Shown in pieces: positions 49,871-62,843 of a DNA stretch of 64,000 bases. Each line of letters opens with the position of its first letter. The stretch's first letter is position 1. This DNA comes from Paenibacillus amylolyticus. GTDB lineage: Bacteria; Bacillota; Bacilli; Paenibacillales; Paenibacillaceae. Both the position numbers and the translations under genes were made by a program. The notes under the pieces were generated by a model. The model saw only the letters and a program-made list of their open reading frames with translations. It was not told where the DNA came from and made no database searches. The stretch lies in the NCBI RefSeq assembly GCF_029689945.1, contig NZ_CP121451.1, forward strand, positions 1,860,001-1,924,000, read 5' to 3'.

Positions 49871-51082
49871 TCAGAGTATATCCATCTGGTTCGTTATTGG
49901 AATGCGTGTAATCACTGTATATGGATAAGCTGATTGAATCTCCAAGGTTCCTCCCACCATTTGTGTTCGCAGATGCATGCCTTCCTGTCCCATACCACTT
50001 CCCTTAGACGAAAGGGGATTAATTATTCCATCATTCTTTACACTCATACAGACTTCCTGATCCCCGAATACCAACTCTACTGTGATGGAAGAAGCATTTC
50101 CGTGTCGCAGGGCATTGGTCATGGCTTCTTTGGCATTTTTGAACAAAACAATCTGAATGCTTGGGTAGAGCGCATGAGATGGTCCATGAACTTCATAAGT
50201 TGTCTTCACGCCGGTATCTCTGCCCACTTCCTCCAGGAGACGTTTCAGGTCGTAAGTTTCGGAGGCATAAGAATCAGGTTGCAGTTTGTGCAGGGTGCTG
50301 CGCATATCATCCATACTGTTGGCCAATTGATCACGAATCTGTCTCACCATTTCCGTTCCTTGTTCCGTATTAATAGGGAGGGTCAGGAGAGCGGCTTCCG
50401 ACATCATTTTGGTACGAATCAGTCGATGCCCGATATCATCATGAAGCTGTCTTGAGATTCGGATACGTTCCTCTGCCTGTGCTGCTCCTTCAAGTTGCTT
50501 TGTAAATAACAGGAGCTGTGCACGCGTTTCCTGTAGCTCATAATGTTTATTGCGGAGCTCATCATAGACTTGTTCCAGTTGTCCGCGGCTGCTCGCCGTT
50601 CTTGATCCCTGCCAGGACAGAGCCGCTGTGATGAGCAGAAGCAGGTTGCCAAGTACCATCGCTATTGTCTCTATGGAGAATAATGTAGTGGTGGTTATAT
50701 TTACTGTGGTTGACGCTGGCTGCGGTGCCTGTGACACCGAATAATACCATCCCAGAGCGACATTGCTTGAGATCAGCTGAATTGCTAACATCAACCACCT
50801 CCGGCTTCCATCGAGTCTGTATATGTACACGTAGAGCACGGATAAAGCGAGGAATAGCAGGATTGGTCCATACGAAGCAATTAGCCAACAGCTCCAGAGT
50901 ATTTCGGCCAGAAGCAACAGCCACTGCTGTGTACTTGCACGAGTGAAATCTTTCCACACGGAGAGTCCAAGCGCGATAATGATATACAGGGTGTAGACGG
51001 CTTCGTTTTCCAAGGGCAGCATCAACATGTACAGCACGGCTGGAACGATAATTAATCCATATTGCAGAAACCGCATCGGCAT
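49871..51082 (-). CDS. Sensor histidine kinase, HisKA_3 family (LnrJ-like)
   Basis: About 403 residues from ATG 51082 (AAAGGA upstream; ATG 51094 abuts the ribosome site). Five N-terminal membrane helices with almost no extracellular loop, a coiled helix (QLEQVYDELRNKHYELQETRAQLLLF), the HisKA_3 phosphoacceptor RISRQLHDDIGHRL and an HATPase domain (FKNAKEAMTNALRHGNAS; KGSGMGQEGMHLR). Intramembrane-sensing kinase architecture. It is divergent from the ABC exporter it probably controls. Confidence 0.92.
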   Translation of the reverse strand: MPMRFLQYGLIIVPAVLYMLMLPLENEAVYTLYIIIALGLSVWKDFTRASTQQWLLLLAEILWSCWLIASYGPILLFLALSVLYVYIYRLDGSRRWLMLAIQLISSNVALGWYYSVSQAPQPASTTVNITTTTLFSIETIAMVLGNLLLLITAALSWQGSRTASSRGQLEQVYDELRNKHYELQETRAQLLLFTKQLEGAAQAEERIRISRQLHDDIGHRLIRTKMMSEAALLTLPINTEQGTEMVRQIRDQLANSMDDMRSTLHKLQPDSYASETYDLKRLLEEVGRDTGVKTTYEVHGPSHALYPSIQIVLFKNAKEAMTNALRHGNASSITVELVFGDQEVCMSVKNDGIINPLSSKGSGMGQEGMHLRTQMVGGTLEIQSAYPYTVITRIPITNQMDIL

Positions 51083-51292
51083 ATGTAATGACATCCTTTA
51101 TATAAAAAATGGAGTAGAAAATCTCTCGGTAATGCGCCCTTGATTATACCACAAGCAGCAAGCGAATCAGGAGATGACTTAAGTCACCTTCGATTCATGA
51201 CTTTTCGTACCTTCGCCATAGACGACGATCCGGTACAATACAAATATGAAATCCAGCGGCAGAGGCCGAAACGGAAGAGGGGCGTAAAAGAG

Positions 51293-52228
51293 ATGGGTAT
51301 ACTTGAAGTGCATCATGTAGTGAAGCGATACGGCAGTAAGCTGTCCGTGGATCATTTGAACCTTAGTGTTGGCAAAGGCGAAATTTTTGGATTGCTCGGT
51401 CCCAACGGAGCAGGGAAAAGTACCACCATCAGCATGATTGCAGGACTCCTGAATATGGATCAGGGTGAGATCAGATTAGATGGAATATCGGTCAAAGAGC
51501 AACCGCTTGAAGTGAAGCGCAAGATTGGACTGGTTCCGCAAGATCTGGCTTTATACGAAACGATGACGGCTGCGGAGAATGTGACTTTTTTTGCCCGGCT
51601 GTATGGATTGCGTGGGAAATTGCTGAAGGAAAGAGTGCAGGAGTCCCTTGAGTTTGTAGGGTTACAGGATAAAGCCAAGGATGCCCCCTCGACCTTCTCC
51701 GGAGGTATGAAACGCAGGTTGAACATCGCATGTGCGATTACACATCGCCCGGATCTCATTATTATGGATGAACCGACAGTAGGCATTGATCCGCAATCGC
51801 GGAACCATATTCTCGAATCGGTACGCACACTTAACAAAATGGGTTCAACGATTATCTATACAAGTCACTACATGGAGGAAGTGGCGGCGATTAGTCACCG
51901 GGTTGCGATTATGGATCAGGGGCGAATCATTGCCTGTGGAACTGAAGCAGAGCTGAGAGAACGAGTAGCATCGGAGGAAAAAGTAGTGCTCTCCACTTCC
52001 GGTATTGGTCCGGGCGTCGTGGAAGAATTGAAACTTCACCCTCGCGTGCGATCGGTAGACGTTTCAGAGAATACGCTGACCATTACGCTGCCTTCGGCAC
52101 AGCAGGATCTCCAGGATCTGCTCTTCATTTGCAGCAAACATGAAATTACCATTCAGTCACTTAAGGTCGAAGAGCCTGATCTGGAAACATTGTTCCTCAA
52201 TCTAACCGGGCGTACGCTGCGAGACTAG
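51293..52228 (+). CDS. ABC-2 exporter ATP-binding protein (LnrL-like)
   Basis: 311 residues from ATG 51293 with AGAGGGGCG upstream; the frame is open from 51140 without a ribosome site. Walker A GPNGAGKST, Q-loop VPQDLALYE, signature FSGGMKRRL, Walker B LIIMDEPTVGID and the H-loop IIYTSHYMEE are complete. C-terminal extension as in drug-type CcmA ATPases. Divergent from the two-component genes and 12 bp before the permease. Confidence 0.93.
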   Translation: MGILEVHHVVKRYGSKLSVDHLNLSVGKGEIFGLLGPNGAGKSTTISMIAGLLNMDQGEIRLDGISVKEQPLEVKRKIGLVPQDLALYETMTAAENVTFFARLYGLRGKLLKERVQESLEFVGLQDKAKDAPSTFSGGMKRRLNIACAITHRPDLIIMDEPTVGIDPQSRNHILESVRTLNKMGSTIIYTSHYMEEVAAISHRVAIMDQGRIIACGTEAELRERVASEEKVVLSTSGIGPGVVEELKLHPRVRSVDVSENTLTITLPSAQQDLQDLLFICSKHEITIQSLKVEEPDLETLFLNLTGRTLRD

Positions 52229-52240
52229 GGGGAGCAAGCA

Positions 52241-53436
52241 ATGAATATATGGCATATTTGCATCTTTGAATTAAGACGTATTCTTAAGATTCGATCTGTG
52301 GTATTGAACCTGTTCATCCTGCCGTTGTTACTGATCTTTATATTGGGCACGGCACTTTCCAGTACAATGGGTACGGCGGATGATGTTATTCCAGATAATA
52401 TACGAGTGGGAGTTATCCATTTAAGTACTGAATCCGGCGGCGGTTCAAATCCGGTTAATCAAGCGCTGGATACATTTGTGAATTCCCCGGCGGTAGCTGA
52501 GATGATCAAGGTGCAGAACCTTAAGACAGAAGAAGAGGCTGTCCATTTGCTGCGTACCGATAAACTCGACTTTGCTGTAATGATTCCTGCTGATTTTGAG
52601 CAGAAGGTGATGATGGGAAAAGAGGCCAGGTTACAGTGGATACGAGGAAAGGATAATACGCTTAATACCTTGGGTGAAACGTTGTTCACACGATTTACGG
52701 ATGAATGGAACCGACAGATGGCGATGACCAAAGTGCTTGGTCCGGAAGTGATAGCTGCCACGGCCTTTTCTTCGGAGTCTGGTGCGGCAAGTACCACTTC
52801 CATAACTGTCACCAATCCCGGAAAAACAGGCACAACCTATAGCGCTTCTCAATATTATGCCGCATCCATGCTGGCCATGTTCATGTTGTACTCGGGTATG
52901 ACCACAAGTACCAGCCTTTTTGGAGAGCGGGATAACCGAACGTTGATCCGCCTTCAGGCTGCCCGATAGGTAATGGAGTTATTTTCGCTGGTAAAATTGC
53001 AGGCAATAGTCTGCTCGCGTTCTTGCAAGCAACAACGATTATCCTTATGACGTATTGGTTCTACGGTGTGGATTGGGGAACGCATCCTTGGTATATTGTG
53101 CTGACTTGTGTAGGAATTACATTGGCGTCCATGACTCTAGGCGTGATCGTGGCATTGGTATGCAAAAGTACGGCATCGGCCAGTGCTGCCCTTCAAGGTA
53201 TCATCGTTGCCATGACATTCATCAGTGGTGGGTTCATGCCCATTCCAATTGATTTTGTACAACGGATTAGCGAATTCACGGTTAACCACTGGGCGCTCCA
53301 GAGTTTTCTGAGAATGATGCTGGATGCACCTGTAGGCGAGATTGCATATAGCATTCTGATGCTGGGCGTGGTATGTGCTGTATTACTGGCCATCTCAGGA
53401 TTAATCTATAGAAAGGCAGGATACCGGTATGAATAG
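52241..53436 (+). CDS. ABC-2 type permease (LnrM-like, one-base frameshift)
   Basis: AGGGGGAGCAAG precedes the ATG. One N-terminal helix (VLNLFILPLLLIFILGTAL), an extracellular domain of about 170 residues, then five helices; the frame breaks in the middle of the cytosolic loop (RTLIRLQAA) where one C is missing near 52962. Corrected length 398 residues with PIGNGVIFAGKIAGNSLLAFL following. It overlaps the second permease by 8 bp. The pair make the membrane channel of the exporter. Confidence 0.9.
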
Positions 53437-54606
53437 TCTACACATCGCCTGGTTGATGATCAGACGGACACTTGGCCGTAAAATGGGCTTCATTACGTTT
53501 CTGCTTCTGCCTTGCCTGGTGGTTACAGGGGCGGTTGCTCTTTTGGAAACGAGCAGAATGCACGTACGGTTATTCCCTATGTCAATGAGGATGGAGGGGC
53601 AGCAGGTGCGTGGATGATTCATGAACTTGCTGGCAAAGAGGAGTACCTGCTCAAGCCGATGACGAACGAAGCAGAAGTGAAAGAAGCCATCGCTCAGCAA
53701 AAAGGAACTTCTGGCATCATTATTCCGAAGCGGTATACGGAAGATCTCTTACAAGGCAAGGCAACCGAAATTCAACTGGTGGAGCTGCGGATCAGCGAAG
53801 CTTCCTACACACTGCGAGCAGCAGTTGAAGGTTTGACGAGCGGATTGCAACAGTCTGCTTCAGCTGTTAAGGTGGCGACAGGTCCTGAATCAAGTGAGAC
53901 TGATAAACAATCGGGTAAAGAGAAGCAATTTGAACAGCTTTTACAGGAAATAGGTAAACATCAGGTCGCTGGTGAAGTCAATGCTCTGCAGATCTATCCC
54001 AAGCCAGGTCTCAACAATGTGACTGGATTTACGATCATGTTCATGATGGGTCTGCTGACCAGTGCAGTGGCTGTGATTATGGAAGATCGCAGGAAACGTA
54101 CCATGGCCAGAGTGTATACGGCACCTGTCCGTGCCTATGAGATTGCGCTTGGTAATTTCCTGGGCAGCTTTGTCATTGGCATGATTCAGATTGTGATCGT
54201 ACTGGGAGTCAGCAGGTGGCTGATTCATTATGATGCCGGTATTCCTTTTGGCATTCATTTCATCATCTTGGCAGCATTCATGCTGGTCTCCATGGGACTC
54301 GCAAGTACCGTGGCCGGATTAATCCGTAACCCGAAGAATGCGAATATGCTCAATTCGCTTGTCATTATGCCAACCTGCATGATAGGTGGTTGTTTCTGGC
54401 CAATCTCGTTCATGCCGGACTATATGCAGAAGCTTGCCAACTTTGTTCCGCAGAGATGGGTGATTCAGGCGGTGGAGACAATCTCCGCTGGCGGTACGTT
54501 ATCAGATATTACACTGCCACTATTGATTTTGTTTGGTATGGCTGCCATTTTGCTGACTGTAGGCTCCGCAATTCTGCGTCCTAGCCAGCCAGGAGTAGAG
54601 GCATAA
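53429..54606 (+). CDS. ABC-2 type permease (LnrN-like, one-base frameshift)
   Basis: ATG 53429 lies in the last codons of the previous permease. N-terminal helix (MGFITFLLLPCLVVTGAVALF), extracellular domain, then five C-terminal helices (FTIMFMMGLLTSAVAVIME; FLGSFVIGMIQIVIVLG). One T missing near 53538 (CTTTTGG for CTTTTTGG) breaks the frame; corrected length 392 residues. The set kinase-regulator facing ATPase-permease-permease is that of the B. subtilis LnrJK-LnrLMN lipid-targeting antibiotic resistance system; the substrate here is unknown. Confidence 0.9.
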
Positions 54607-54660
54607 GCTGTAGCTCTAGACGAGTTTTGGAGAGCTGGTATCACGCTGAAAGATTAATCA

Positions 54661-54705
54661 AAAGCACGTACTGCCTGAGCTTGATTCAGGCAGTACGTGC
54701 TTTTT
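54661..54705. terminator. Bidirectional terminator between the ABC exporter and motB
   Basis: AAAGCACGTACTGCCTG pairs with CAGGCAGTACGTGCTTT, a 17-bp stem with T-runs on both strands. Confidence 0.9.
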
Positions 54706-54766
54706 GTTTTAAATGAAAAATGAAGGACGAAGAATGTTAATGATGCATTAAGCGAGATATTGGTGA

Positions 54767-55609
54767 TTAGGGTTGTAGTTGACGCAGGACCGTTATTTCG
54801 ACCCGACGGTTCTTTTGTCTTCCGGCTGCTGTGGTGTTGTCACCCGTTGGGCGAGTATCCGCATACCCGGCATACTGGAATCCGTCGGGGTCAAGCTTCT
54901 CTGTATCCAAAAAAAATCGCAATACAGACAGTGCACGTTCCCCGGAAAGCTGCCAGTTATCGGTATAGGCGGAGTTGGCTCCGACAGGAACATTATCGGT
55001 ATGACCCTCAATGCTGACAACGGTATTCAGGTCACGGAACAGGCTGGCAAGTTTACTGAGTGTTGGCGCTGCACCGTCCTTTAGGGCGGCCTGTCCCTGG
55101 TCAAACAGAAAGCGGTCACTGAGTGTAATGGATAGACCCTGCGGCTTGTCCGCAACAAAAATCTGATTTTCCAGTTTATTATCCTCGATATATTGGGTAA
55201 TCACATTGAACAGATTTTGCAATTCCTGCTCCTGTGATCTGAACTGTTCTTCTCGTTCTGTGAGGGGTTTGTTGTCATCATCTGGCGTTGCAGTCCCAGA
55301 ATCGGAGGCGTTTCCTTCACCTTTTGAAGAATCTTCCCCTTGAATCCCGGCTGGTGGCGTTTCTGTAATCGTTTGTCCGGGTTTCTCACCAAGTCCCTCA
55401 CCCAGCTCAAGGATCGAGTCGGAGGAATTGAATGTATTTTGTAACGATTGGGTAACGACATCATATTTACCGGAATCCAGATTGCTCATGGCATACATGA
55501 TGACAAAAAAGATCAAAAGCAAAGTGATGAGATCGGCATAAGTAATCATCCAGCGATCCCGATGATCAACTGTTTCACGTTTTCCGCGCCGCTTACTGCG
55601 CCGACTCAT
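54767..55609 (-). CDS. motB: Flagellar stator protein MotB (MotS-like features)
   Basis: 280 residues. A basic N-terminus (MSRRSKRRGKRE) is followed by a single membrane helix with the ion-binding Asp (WMITYADLITLLLIFFVIMYAMS), a Ser/Gly/Asp-rich linker, and an OmpA-like peptidoglycan-binding domain (VVSIEGHTDNVPVGANSAYTDNWQLS...RRVEITV). It anchors the stator to the wall. Sequence around YADLI...MYAMSNLD is closer to what I recall for sodium-type MotS than proton MotB, but ion choice cannot be settled. Overlaps motA by 17 bp. Confidence 0.92.
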   Translation of the reverse strand: MSRRSKRRGKRETVDHRDRWMITYADLITLLLIFFVIMYAMSNLDSGKYDVVTQSLQNTFNSSDSILELGEGLGEKPGQTITETPPAGIQGEDSSKGEGNASDSGTATPDDDNKPLTEREEQFRSQEQELQNLFNVITQYIEDNKLENQIFVADKPQGLSITLSDRFLFDQGQAALKDGAAPTLSKLASLFRDLNTVVSIEGHTDNVPVGANSAYTDNWQLSGERALSVLRFFLDTEKLDPDGFQYAGYADTRPTGDNTTAAGRQKNRRVEITVLRQLQP

Positions 55610-56390
55610 CCAATCCCTCCTTCACTAGAGGGCGTATATGCTGACGATGCGTAAGGGTGAAAGACTCCAGTCTTTTGCGTACAAGTTGGGGATTCTCACC
55701 GTTCTGAATGGCAAGTACACCTTCAAGAAGCATTTCCATCGTCTGCACTTCGTCGGCACCTCTGGATTTGATCTTGGAGGCGATGGGCAAAAAGATAAGA
55801 TTGGCACTGGCGACCCCATACAGGGTTGCGGTAAAGGCAACAGCAATGGCAGGTCCGAGTCCTGTGGGATCGGTCAAACTGCCGAGGACCTGAATGAGTC
55901 CCATCACGGTTCCGATGATTCCCATGGTTGGGGCGTAACCGCCAGCAGATTCGAAAATCTTGGCATAGCCCTCATGTTTTTGTTCAATAGAGTCAATCTC
56001 CATCTCGAGGATTTGACGAACCACATCCTGATCCGTACCATCGACAACCATCTGAATACCGTCTTGCAAAAATGGGTGCGGATGATCCATAACCTTGCGT
56101 TCCAATGCAAGCACACCTGAGCGGCGTGCGACCGAAGACATCTCGACCAATTCTTCAACCCATAAGTCTGAGTCATTATTGTGACGTCCAAAAGCCATGC
56201 GCAGGGCAGCTGGAATCGTACGCAGACGATGAGCCGGGAAACTTGCAACCACAGCAGCAATCGTTCCACCGAATACAATTAAAGCAGCCGTTTTTTGCAG
56301 GAGACCGGACAATTGGCCGCCTTCCCACAAAAAACCGCTAATGACTGCGGCAATTCCGGCAATAATACCGATAAGTGTCGCAATATCCAT
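55593..56390 (-). CDS. motA: Flagellar stator protein MotA (MotP-like)
   Basis: 265 residues, AGGAGTGGG upstream on the minus strand. Four membrane helices (MDIATLIGIIAGIAAVISGF; AALIVFGGTIAAVVASFP; GGYAPTMGIIGTVMGLIQVL; IAVAFTATLYGVASANLIFLPIA). The cytosolic loop carries the charged RTIPAALRMAFGRH segment that contacts FliG. Functions with MotB as the ion-driven stator of the flagellar motor. I see no SigD promoter before it. Confidence 0.93.
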   Translation of the reverse strand: MDIATLIGIIAGIAAVISGFLWEGGQLSGLLQKTAALIVFGGTIAAVVASFPAHRLRTIPAALRMAFGRHNNDSDLWVEELVEMSSVARRSGVLALERKVMDHPHPFLQDGIQMVVDGTDQDVVRQILEMEIDSIEQKHEGYAKIFESAGGYAPTMGIIGTVMGLIQVLGSLTDPTGLGPAIAVAFTATLYGVASANLIFLPIASKIKSRGADEVQTMEMLLEGVLAIQNGENPQLVRKRLESFTLTHRQHIRPLVKEGLDESAQ

Positions 56391-56421
56391 AAATTAACCC
56401 ACTCCTATCTTCATTTCACGT

Positions 56422-56470
56422 TTGCATCACTAAAACGAACGAGGTATAATTAAACGGGAACAAATATTCC
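56422..56470 (+). promoter_or_regulatory. uvrB promoter with LexA-box-like site
   Basis: TTGCAT (56422-56427), 17 nt, TATAAT (56445-56450). GGAACAAATATTCC (56457-56470) lies at the expected start and differs by one base from the LexA core GAAC-N4-GTTC. uvrB is LexA-regulated in B. subtilis. Confidence 0.6.
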
Positions 56471-56559
56471 TATTACTATAAGTTTTCCCATATGAAAATT
56501 CGGGGAACTTCGACAATATATAGTGACTATTATTTTAGACGATAGGGTGAGATACGGCA

Positions 56560-58550
56560 ATGAGCGATATTATAATGAGCGACAAAACGTTCGAAATCGA
56601 GTCAGAGTTTTCTCCCAAGGTGATCAGCCTGCAGCCATTCAAGAATTGGTGAAGGGTGTTCAGGAGGGGAAGAGGTACCAGACACTGCTGGGGGCAACCG
56701 GTACGGGTAAGACGTTTACGATCGCCCAGACGATCGCCCAACTGCAACGTCCTACGCTGATTATTGCACACAACAAAACGTTGGCAGCGCAGCTTGCAAG
56801 TGAGTTCAAAGATTTTTTCCCTAATAACATGGTTGAGTATTTCGTCAGTTATTACGATTATTTTCAGCCGGAAGCATATATCCCGTCCTCCGATACGTAT
56901 ATCGAGAAGGATTCAAGTATTAATGAAGAGATCGACAAACTGCGGCACGCAGCGACAAGTTCGTTGTTTGAGCGCAGGGACGTCATCATTGTAGCGAGTG
57001 TGTCCTGCATTTATGGTTTGGGTTCACCGCACTCATATTCAAGCATGTTGCTGTCACTTCGTGTAGGCATGGAGAAACCTCGCAATCAGATTTTGTCTCG
57101 TCTGGTCGAGATTCAGTATCAGCGGAACGATATTAACTTTGTGCGGGGCACATTCCGTGTCCGTGGGGATGTTGTTGAGATTTTCCCTGCCTCCAAGGGC
57201 GAACACGCGATTCGGGTTGAATTGTTTGGTGATGAGATTGAGAGAATTACGGAGATTGACGTGTTGACCGGAGAACTGATTGGCGAACGTGAACATATTG
57301 CCATCTTCCCGGCATCTCACTTCGTAACGCAAGAAGAGACGATGAGGGTTGCGCTGGTGAACATTGAGCGTGAACTGGAAGAACGTCTTGAAGTGTTGCG
57401 TGAACAGGGAAAACTGCTTGAGGCCCAGCGACTGGAGCAACGCACACGATATGATATCGAGATGATGAAGGAAGTCGGCTTCTGTTCGGGGATTGAGAAC
57501 TATTCCGGTCCGCTGACCTTCCGCGAACGCGGCGATACGCCATATACGCTGATGGACTACTTCCCGGATGACATGTTGATCGTGGTCGATGAGTCTCACG
57601 TGACTTTGCCGCAGATTCGTGCGATGTACAATGGTGACCAAGCGCGGAAGACGGTTCTGGTTGAACATGGTTTCCGCCTCCCGTCAGCGCTGGATAATCG
57701 TCCGCTCAAATTCGAAGAGTTCGAAGACAAGATGGATCAGATTATTTATGTATCGGCCACACCAGGCCCGTATGAGATTGAGCATACCGATACGATGGTG
57801 CAACAGATCATCCGTCCAACCGGTCTGCTTGATCCAATTATCGAACTGCGTCCAACGAAGGGACAGATCGATGATTTGATCGGCGAGATTAACGACCGGA
57901 TTGCCAAAGACGAGCGTGTATTAATTACCACATTGACGAAGAAGATGTCCGAGGATCTAACGGATTATCTGAAGGAGATTGGAATCAAGGTTCGTTATCT
58001 GCACTCCGAGATCAAGACGCTGGAACGTATGGCCATTCTGCGTGATTTAAGGCTGGGTACATTCCATGTACTGATTGGAATCAACTTGCTCCGGGAAGGT
58101 CTCGACCTGCCGGAAGTGTCTCTAGTAGCTATACTGGATGCTGATAAGGAAGGATTCCTGCGTTCCGAACGCTCATTGATTCAAACCATTGGTCGTGCGG
58201 CACGGAACAGCGAGGGTCGCGTTATTCTATATGGTGACAAAGTGACCGATTCGATGGATAAGGCGATAAAGGAAACCGAGCGTCGCCGTGCAATTCAGAT
58301 CGAGTACAACGAGAAGCATGGAATTACACCACAGACGATTCGCAAAAAAGTGCGTGATGTAATTGAGGCAACCAAAGTTGCCGAATCCAAGAAAGACTAT
58401 CTCACAGGTGCTGCCGAGAAGATGTCGAAGAAAGATCGCCAGGCACTTATTCAGCGCCTAGAGGTAGAGATGAAAGATGCAGCCAAAAACCTGCAGTTTG
58501 AACGTGCTGCCGAGCTTCGCGATGCGTTGCTGGAACTTCGTGCTGAATAA
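56560..58550 (+). CDS. uvrB: UvrB, excinuclease ABC subunit B (one-base frameshift)
   Basis: ATG 56560 with AGGGTGAG upstream starts the proper N-terminus ([18 protein letters not shown]); one C missing near 56615 (TCCCAAGG for TCCCCAAGG) shifts to the frame [20 protein letters not shown]. Helicase motifs [10 protein letters not shown], the beta-hairpin ([20 protein letters not shown]), [10 protein letters not shown], and a C-terminal UVR domain ([20 protein letters not shown]) follow. 663 residues. Damage-verification helicase of nucleotide excision repair, loaded by UvrA. Confidence 0.96.
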
Positions 58551-58590
58551 GATACTGCTCATTCATATGCTCCAATTAAGATGGATCTGT

Positions 58591-58624
58591 AACAAGAGAA
58601 CGGCCAAATGGCCGTTCTCTTGTT
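58591..58624. terminator. Hairpin after uvrB
   Basis: AACAAGAGAACGGCC (58591-58605) pairs perfectly with GGCCGTTCTCTTGTT (58610-58624). The T-run is weak, but the stem suggests termination. Confidence 0.65.
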
Positions 58625-58754
58625 GAGTAAGGAATTCGATGGTATCTACCAATAATAAGAGATGTTGAAATCTTGAATTCAGGTCTATACTGATAGAAAT
58701 GTTGAAATTGGTTAAAAGGTTTATAGGAAAGCAATTGGGAGTCGTGTCCCCTGG

Positions 58755-59055
58755 GAGCCGAGCCGAAGGCAATGGCGACCTTGCCCTGAACGAGGCGAAG
58801 CCGAGAGCGTCCGGGTGTTGACCTTGGAGCCGAGCCGAAGGCAATGGCGACCTTGTCGGGAACGAGGCGAAGCTGAGAGCGTCTCCTCGCAGTAGAGCGG
58901 TCGCCTAAGGTTTCGGCAATGAGCCGTAACCTTAGGCGGAACCGCGGGCACACGACAACCCTTCACATAGCAAGACCCGCCCCCTCACCGTTGCACCGCT
59001 TGTTTCGGGTGTCCAGAGGGCTGCGCCCTCTGGGGCCCTCCCTTGGAAGGGAGGG
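58755..59055. repeat. GC-rich repeats and hairpins between uvrB and uvrA
   Basis: Two direct copies starting GAGCCGAGCCGAAGGC at 58755 and 58827 (72 bp period). Then GCGGT and GCCTAAGGTT (58897-) pair with AACCTTAGGC and ACCGC (to 58945), a long hairpin. Then CCAGAGGGC-TGC-GCCCTCTGG (59013-59033) and CCCTCCCTT-GG-AAGGGAGGG (59036-59055). Base composition differs from both flanks. No gene is seen here. Confidence 0.7.
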
Positions 59056-59111
59056 TTTGGGAGGGATCGAAAAGCAAGGTTTGGATTAACACACTGAGAG
59101 GATGAATACTA

Positions 59112-61969
<2,858 letters not shown>

Positions 61970-62013
61970 GGTCCTCTAATCCTGTAGTTATAATAATATG
62001 AAATGTTAGGATT

Positions 62014-62089
62014 AGCCCTTCTTTTCGAAAAGGCTGAGACGTTGGATTACGATCTGATGTGCTCTGCTTCCGAGAAGAAGGGCTTTTCA
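62014..62089 (+). terminator. Long-looped terminator after uvrA
   Basis: AGCCCTTCTT (62014-62023) pairs with AAGAAGGGCT (62075-62084), followed by TTTTC. The loop of about 50 nt is unusually large. The remaining gap to 62301 is AT-rich and shows no gene. Confidence 0.6.
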
Positions 62090-62301
62090 GTTTGCACAGT
62101 TTATCTTCGGATTCAAAGTTATATCGTGAAAGTGTTTACATATGCATTATGACGAGCTTTACAGGAATATTCAGCCAAATTGTCTTTTTTTCATTTTTAT
62201 GGATGATAGGGCTTGCATTACTAGCAGGGTACAGATAACATAGAGGAAGATATTAGGGTATGCGTTAGCTGTTCAACTATGGTAAGGAGGTCTGTCTATC
62301 C

Positions 62302-62514
62302 ATGCTGTTTGCAGAAGCTGCCACGGCGAGTACATCGAATTTTAATGCATTTGATATTTTTGTCATCCTATTTACGATCCTGATTTTCATTGGAGTCGTT
62401 CGCCTTCTTCGGGCACCGAAGAAGAATCTGTTTGCGATCGGATTTGCAGTCGTCAGCCTGCTTGTTTTTCTGATGACGGACTATGCGATGATAACGGGTT
62501 GGTTTGCTCAGTAG
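62302..62514 (+). CDS. DUF2759 family small membrane protein
   Basis: 70 residues, AAGGAGGTC upstream. Two membrane helices (FDIFVILFTILIFIGVVRLL; LFAIGFAVVSLLVFLMTDYAMI) separated by the basic turn RAPKKN. Size and the NLFAIGF...VSLLVF...TDY pattern match DUF2759, a Bacillales family of unknown function. Monocistronic, with a terminator downstream. Confidence 0.8.
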   Translation: MLFAEAATASTSNFNAFDIFVILFTILIFIGVVRLLRAPKKNLFAIGFAVVSLLVFLMTDYAMITGWFAQ

Positions 62515-62619
62515 GAAGCGCTTATTTCGGCTGAATTTCAACTTCGATGTTGATGATGCCGCTCATCCTTTGTAATCAAAAGCGAACTTATTGAACAACC
62601 TCTAAAAGAGGTATGAGGG

Positions 62620-62656
62620 AACACTTTCCATGGGAGACATGGAGGGTGTTTTTTTC
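62620..62656 (+). terminator. Terminator after the DUF2759 gene
   Basis: AACACTTTCCATG (62620-62632) pairs with CATGGAGGGTGTT (62638-62650), then T7. Confidence 0.85.
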
Positions 62657-62843
62657 GTTTATATCGAGCGATTGAACCAGATTCTATCTTCTCTACTAAA
62701 ATAGGACTTAAAACAATTGTATATCCAGATTTTGTATGATACATTGAGGGATACCGGAATTGCAGATGAGAGAAGAGAGAATAGATTCAGCAATGAATCC
62801 GATGTCGCGCAAGAAGGATGTATAGAGAGGGTCAGGTGAGAAG

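Noticed and set aside
58936..58950. T-box-like GGCGGAACCGCGGG before uvrA
   Set aside because: It is explained as the right arm of a long hairpin, lacks the other T-box parts, and uvrA is not an amino-acid gene.
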